Positions 59,089-64,000 of a stretch of DNA of 64,000 nucleotides are shown here, in pieces. A program made the translations under genes and the position numbers. Source of the DNA: Acidovorax sp. SRB_14. GTDB lineage: Bacteria > Pseudomonadota > Gammaproteobacteria > Burkholderiales > Burkholderiaceae_C. The stretch covers positions 1-64,000 of the forward strand of contig NZ_MWOK01000014.1 of the NCBI RefSeq assembly GCF_012932145.1, given 5' to 3'. The number at the start of each line of letters is the position of its first letter. Within the stretch, counting starts at the first letter, position 1. The notes beneath the pieces were generated by a model. It did no database searches and was not told the DNA's origin. It saw only the letters and a program-made list of their open reading frames with translations.

Positions 59089-59164
59089 GGATCAGACAAA
59101 GGCCATCGTAGGAACAATGGATCAGATTGATAAGCACCAGTTAAAGACAAAAAAACCGGATCAG
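59089..59164. promoter_or_regulatory. Three direct GGATCAG repeats between the oxidase operon and the MocR gene
   Basis: GGATCAG occurs at 59089-59095, 59119-59125 and 59158-59164, all in the same orientation, spaced by 30 and 39 bases. MocR/GabR-type regulators usually bind direct repeats in divergent promoter regions. These are candidate operators for the regulator at 59304. A lone TTGAT half-site at 59127 is not enough for an FNR box. Confidence 0.5.
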
Positions 59165-59303
59165 TTTTTCGTTTTTTGGCGATTTCTGACAATTCCCCTA
59201 GACTACGCCAGGGATCTGTGCCACCGATGCACATCGCAGAATTTTTCTCGACCGTTGGAAAAAGCACATCAGTGGGTGCAGGGCCCATGCACAAGGAGTT
59301 TGG

Positions 59304-60716
59304 ATGAAGCGCTACGAGGCCTTGGCCGAAGACATGACGGAGTCGATCCGCACCGGCGTGCTGCAGCCCGGCGACCGCCTGCCCTCGGTGCGCCACACGA
59401 GCGCAAGCCGGGGCATCAGCCCCTCGACCGTGTTCCAGGCCTACTACCTGCTCGAGGCGCGCGGCCTGATCCGGGCGCGCGAGCGCTCGGGCTACTACGT
59501 CTCGGCGGGCGTGCGCCGCGTGCCGCCCGAGCCCGAGCTCGCATCGCAGCCGGCCGACGGCTCGGCCGCAGTCGATGTCAGCGAGCGCGTGTTCGACATC
59601 CTCGAAGCGAGCATGTCGCGCGACGTGGTGCCGTTCGGCTCGGCGTTCCCGAGCCCCATGCTATTTCCGATGGCGCGGCTGGGCCAGGTGATGGCAGCGG
59701 CCGTGCAGACGCTGGACCCGTGGACCACCGTGGACGACCTCACGCCCGGCAACGCGGCGCTGCGGCGGCAGATTGCGCTGCGCTACCTGGCCTACGGCGT
59801 GCATGTGCACACCGACGAGATCGTCATCACCAACGGCGCGCTGGAGGCGCTGAACCTGTGCCTGGCCGCCGTCACGCGCCCGGGCGACTCGGTCATCGTC
59901 GAGTCGCCCACCTTCTATGGCGCGCTGCAGGCGCTCGAACGCATGGGCCTGCAGGTGATCGAGGTGCCGACGCACCCGCGCGAAGGCATCGACCTGGCCG
60001 CGCTGGAGCGCGCCATCGTGCGCCACCGGCCCAAGGCCTGTTGGCTGATGACCAACTTCCAGAACCCGCTGGGCAGCCTGATGCCCGAGCACCACAAGCA
60101 GGCGCTGGTCTCGCTGCTGACGCTGCACGGCATTGCGCTGATCGAAGACGACGTCTACGGCGAGCTGTACTTCGGCGACAAGCGCCCGCTGCCCGCCAAG
60201 GCGTTCGACACGCAGGGCCTGGTGATGCACTGCTCGTCGTTTTCCAAGTGCCTGGCGCCGGGCTACCGCATCGGCTGGGCGGCACCCGGCCGCTATGCCA
60301 AGGCCGTGGCGCGGCAAAAGCTCACCACGACGCTGAGCGCGTCCGCGCCCGCGCAGCTGGGCCTGGCCACCTACCTCGAGCGCGGCGGCTTCGACAAGCA
60401 CCTGCGCAAGCTGCGCCAGACGCTGGCCACGCAGCAGTCGACGTTTGCCCAGGCCGTGGGCCACTACTTTCCACCGGGCACGCGCGCCACGCGCCCGGCC
60501 GGCGGCTATTTCCTGTGGGTCGAGATGCCGGCCCACGTGAACGCACTCGAGATCCACCGGCGCGCGCTCTCGCTGGGCATCAGCGTCGCGCCCGGGCCGA
60601 TCTTCTCGGCCAAGCACGCGTACACGCACTGCCTGCGCCTGAACTACGGCCATGCCTGGGACGCGCGCAGCGAACAGGCGCTGGCCACGCTGGGCCAGCT
60701 GGTCGCGGCGAGCTAG
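59304..60716 (+). CDS. MocR-type GntR regulator with aminotransferase domain
   Basis: A 470-residue regulator. The N-terminal winged helix (about 1-75; AEDMTESIRTGVLQPGDRLP, then SPSTVFQAYYLLEARGLI) is fused to a fold-type I PLP-dependent aminotransferase domain (about 100-470). The PLP lysine lies in the segment SSFSKCLAPGYRIGW near 315, and the substrate Arg region is near the end (LRLNYG). Family members sense PLP or amino compounds. It is divergent from the oxidase operon across 263 bases that hold three GGATCAG repeats. The target may be the oxidase operon or itself. Confidence 0.92.
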   Translation: MKRYEALAEDMTESIRTGVLQPGDRLPSVRHTSASRGISPSTVFQAYYLLEARGLIRARERSGYYVSAGVRRVPPEPELASQPADGSAAVDVSERVFDILEASMSRDVVPFGSAFPSPMLFPMARLGQVMAAAVQTLDPWTTVDDLTPGNAALRRQIALRYLAYGVHVHTDEIVITNGALEALNLCLAAVTRPGDSVIVESPTFYGALQALERMGLQVIEVPTHPREGIDLAALERAIVRHRPKACWLMTNFQNPLGSLMPEHHKQALVSLLTLHGIALIEDDVYGELYFGDKRPLPAKAFDTQGLVMHCSSFSKCLAPGYRIGWAAPGRYAKAVARQKLTTTLSASAPAQLGLATYLERGGFDKHLRKLRQTLATQQSTFAQAVGHYFPPGTRATRPAGGYFLWVEMPAHVNALEIHRRALSLGISVAPGPIFSAKHAYTHCLRLNYGHAWDARSEQALATLGQLVAAS

Positions 60717-60751
60717 CGCGGGCGGCCCCACACATCCCTTACCCTTGCGGC

Positions 60752-61234
60752 ATGCGTTTATCCCCCTGCCTGGCCCTGGCCGCGCTGCTCCTCGTGGGCG
60801 GCTGCAGCACGGCGCCTTTTTCTCCGCGCGGCGCGTCCGGGCCGCCCGCCCCCCGGCTCACGGCCGATGCCGCGAGCGACATCGCCATCCACGCCATGGG
60901 CCTCGTCGGCACGCCCTACCGCTACGGCGGCAACACGCCCGATGCGGGTTTTGACTGCAGCGGCCTGATCGGCTACGTCTACCAGAGCCGCGCCGGCAGT
61001 GCGCCGCCGCGCACCGTGGCGCAGCTCGACCAGTGGGGCCAACCGATCGCCAGCGACAGCCTGCGCAGCGGCGACCTGGTCGTTTTCGGCACCGGCCGCA
61101 CGCCCAGCCACGCCGGCATCTACGTGGGCGAAGGCCGCTTTGTGCACGCGCCCTCGAGCGGCGGCACGGTGCGCCTGGACCGCCTCAATGCGCGCCACTG
61201 GGCCGCGCAGCGGCCGGCGTTCCGCCGGCCCTAA
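60752..61234 (+). CDS. NlpC/P60 (C40) peptidase lipoprotein
   Basis: A secreted, lipid-anchored cell-wall peptidase of 160 residues. The signal peptide ends in the lipobox LLLVGGC with the lipidated Cys18. The catalytic triad is complete: C69 in GFDCSGLIGYVYQ, H120 in SHAGIYVGEGRF and H132 in FVHAPS. Such Spr-like (MepS) enzymes cut D-Glu-meso-DAP bonds or crosslinks in peptidoglycan to let the wall grow. It starts 35 bases after the MocR gene in the same direction. Confidence 0.95.
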   Translation: MRLSPCLALAALLLVGGCSTAPFSPRGASGPPAPRLTADAASDIAIHAMGLVGTPYRYGGNTPDAGFDCSGLIGYVYQSRAGSAPPRTVAQLDQWGQPIASDSLRSGDLVVFGTGRTPSHAGIYVGEGRFVHAPSSGGTVRLDRLNARHWAAQRPAFRRP

Positions 61235-61284
61235 GGTCCGGCCGCGGGCGGACGCCGGCGGCGCCGCCGCGCGACAATCCGCGC

Positions 61285-62397
<1,113 letters not shown>

Positions 62398-62399
62398 AA

Positions 62400-62460
62400 A
62401 TCAAAAAGATAGCTGCCAGCGCTTTGCCAGCAAGCGCTGGAGGGCGATTTTGCTTCCAGC
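62400..62460 (+). repeat. Dispersed hairpin repeat, copy 10 (clearest example), after aroG
   Basis: AATCAAAAAGATAGCTGCC is followed by the perfect 9-bp stem CCAGCGCTT / AAGCGCTGG with loop TGCCAGC, then AGGGCGATTTTGCTT. It directly follows the aroG stop codon and could end that transcript. This copy best shows the family layout: A-rich start, AGCTGCC, stem-loop, GGAG, T-rich end. Confidence 0.85.
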
Positions 62461-62824
62461 GATGCGAGCGTGCGTCTTATCCGGCCCGCGGAATAGGTCA
62501 GGCCGGCAGCAGCGACACCATCGCTGCGGGGTGTCGGGCGCAGGGCGCACATTCGCAGCCTCCGCCACCCCGCCGGCAGCCATCGGCTTCGGCACAATTA
62601 CGCGCCTGCCTGCAGTGCGCAAGAACACAATGGCGCAGCGTCTGATCGACCCGCTGCCGCGTGAGCCTGTAAGGCACAACACAGGCGGGCCGGTGTAGCA
62701 TTGCTACAAAATGTTATGGCGTGCGCCGCGCGCCCTTGGTTCCACAACCCCCCAGGGCTTGATCGATGCCAATGTTCGGACCCTTCAGGACCGTCTTGGT
62801 TGCCTGCGGCACGCTGCCGCAGGG
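62461..62824. other. Intergenic region before the GAF-PAS gene
   Basis: About 364 bases with no supported gene. TTGCTACAAAATGTTATGG near 62701-62719 has promoter-like A/T content and may serve the sensor gene at 62825. No further copy of the hairpin repeat was seen. Confidence 0.4.
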
Positions 62825-64000
62825 ATGACCATGGACACCACGCCCGCCGCCTCCCCGGAAGCCGAGCGGCTGCAGGCGCTGGCCTCGTACGCCATTGTGG
62901 ACACGCCTGCCGAATCCTCGTTTGACCAGATCGCCCAGCTGGCGGCGCGCGTGATGGGCACGCCGATGGCCGTGGTGAACTTCGTGGACGCAGAGCGCCA
63001 GTGGTTCAAGGCTGTGGTCGGGCTGGAGCTGCCCGAGTCCGCGCGTGCGCTGGATTTTTGCCAGCAGGCGCTCGGGCGTGGCCCAGACGCCCTGGTGGTT
63101 CCGGACACCCTGCAGCATCCGGTATTTGCCACCCATCCGCTGGTGCTGGGCGCGCCGCACATCCGTTTCTATGCGTGCGCGCCGGTGGTCAATGCGCAGG
63201 GGCTGGCGCTGGGCACCGTCGCGGTGATGGACACGCAGCCCCGCGCGGCCCCCGATGCGGACCAGGTGGCGCTGCTCCAGGCGCTCGCCGCCCAGACCAT
63301 GGCGCAGCTGGAGCTGCGCCGCCAGCAGCACCGGCTGCAGCAGGTGGCGCACGAGCGCGATCACATGCAGGCGGCGCTGCTGGCGCAGACGGAAACCCTG
63401 CGCGTGGCCGGTCGCATGGCCCGCGTGGGCGGTTGGATCCTGCGGCTGCCCAGTATGGCGTTGGACTGGTCGGATGAAGTCCATGGGCTGGGCCAGAGCG
63501 TGCGCACCCTGGCGCAGGCGCTCGACCTGTTTGCGCCCGAGCACCGCTACCGGGCGCAACGCGCCGTCCAGGCCTGCATGCGCCGTGGCAGCGCTTTCGA
63601 CCTGCACGCCGCCGTGGTCCTCCCGGGGCGCCCGCAGATCTGGGTGCGCGCCGTCGGCCAGGCGGTGCGCAATGCGCAGGGGCAGGTGGTCCAGGTGCAG
63701 GGCGCCTTCCAGGATGTGACCGAGCAGCACGCCCAGGAAGAGGCCTTGCGCCTGAGCCGCGAGCGCTTCCACCTGGTGGCGCGCGCCACCGCCGATGCCG
63801 TGTGGGACTGGGACCTGCTCAACGATGCCATGTGGTGGAACGAGGGCATGCAATACCTGTTCGGCGTTCCGCCCGATGCGCGTCCGCCCGACAGTTCGTC
63901 GTGGGCGCCGCGCCTGCACCCGCACGACAGCGCGGCGGTGTTGCACAGCCTGCGCACGGCCATCGAGGGCACCGACAGCAACTGGTCGGCCGAATACCGC
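62825..64000 (+). CDS. GAF-PAS sensor protein (3' end outside the window)
   Basis: The open frame runs from ATG 62825 past the window edge without a stop. Residues 1-165 form a GAF domain of the type found before histidine kinase or GGDEF modules (ERLQALASYAIVDTPAESSF, then AVVNFVDAERQWFKAVVGLE). A PAS-like region follows at about 190-300, ending in GAFQDVTEQHAQEE, the usual PAC motif. A second PAS domain begins at about 310 (RFHLVARATADAVWDWDLL). The output domain cannot be seen; GGDEF, EAL or histidine kinase are all possible. A second ATG six bases downstream is an equal start choice. Confidence 0.88.
   Translation, partial: MTMDTTPAASPEAERLQALASYAIVDTPAESSFDQIAQLAARVMGTPMAVVNFVDAERQWFKAVVGLELPESARALDFCQQALGRGPDALVVPDTLQHPVFATHPLVLGAPHIRFYACAPVVNAQGLALGTVAVMDTQPRAAPDADQVALLQALAAQTMAQLELRRQQHRLQQVAHERDHMQAALLAQTETLRVAGRMARVGGWILRLPSMALDWSDEVHGLGQSVRTLAQALDLFAPEHRYRAQRAVQACMRRGSAFDLHAAVVLPGRPQIWVRAVGQAVRNAQGQVVQVQGAFQDVTEQHAQEEALRLSRERFHLVARATADAVWDWDLLNDAMWWNEGMQYLFGVPPDARPPDSSSWAPRLHPHDSAAVLHSLRTAIEGTDSNWSAEYR

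Noticed and set aside
59041-59303. FNR/ANR box for the cbb3-like operon
   Set aside because: Only a TTGAT half-site is seen at 59127. The second half does not match ATCAA at the right spacing.

Overview
The window is GC-rich chromosomal DNA from a betaproteobacterium, most likely family Comamonadaceae (Acidovorax/Diaphorobacter-like). This is judged from gene content and order: uvrA beside an MFS gene and ssb, a Bug-type solute receptor, metX-metW, the rpmH-rnpA-yidD-yidC-mnmE block beside dnaA-dnaN-gyrB, and many small hairpin repeats of a type I associate with this family. The chromosomal origin region lies near 32.2-32.5 kb.

Layout. 0-8.3 kb: ssb (cut by the edge), an MFS exporter, uvrA, a chemoreceptor and a DMT permease. 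8.3-13.5 kb: a patatin-like phospholipase between two long inverted-end repeats, an AstE-like deacylase with a Bug receptor and a LysR regulator, and pyrF. 13.5-17.6 kb: metX-metW with a hairpin leader, a GDT1-type manganese exporter behind a yybP-ykoY riboswitch, and two tandem RRM proteins whose leaders can hide the ribosome binding site. 17.7-27.9 kb: an SDR gene, lptC-kdsC-kdsD (Kdo and LPS transport), a CPA2 antiporter, a c-di-GMP gene broken by an in-frame TGA, apt and two small genes. 28-37.9 kb: mnmE, yidC, yidD, rnpA, rpmH, the origin/dnaA promoter region, dnaA, dnaN, gyrB and a very strong terminator. 37.9-44.7 kb: an accessory cassette (SDR, two MFS permeases, FMN reductase, M20 amidohydrolase) that ends in a decayed TRIC-channel gene. 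44.7-54.7 kb: cho, an NRMT-like (Mg-type) Nramp homologue, dinG, yjdM, a PNPOx-fold protein, an RHH regulator with a polyhydroxybutyrate-depolymerase-type esterase, a DnaQ-like exonuclease and a methyltransferase. 54.7-59 kb: a compact cbb3-like oxidase operon. 59.3-64 kb: a MocR-type regulator, an NlpC/P60 lipoprotein, DAHP synthase and the start of a GAF-PAS sensor.

The most interesting signals are non-coding. Ten loci carry one family of short hairpin elements whose stems change in a compensatory way. Most sit at gene 3' ends. Two lie in frame inside genes (mnmE and an SDR gene), and two are extended forms of about 110 bp that flank the patatin gene. The two RRM genes share a leader hairpin that pairs with their own Shine-Dalgarno sequence, and metX starts directly after a terminator-like hairpin. 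No CRISPR array, tRNA, rRNA or intact insertion sequence was seen. The hidden-system candidates are therefore RNA or repeat elements rather than a new protein cluster.
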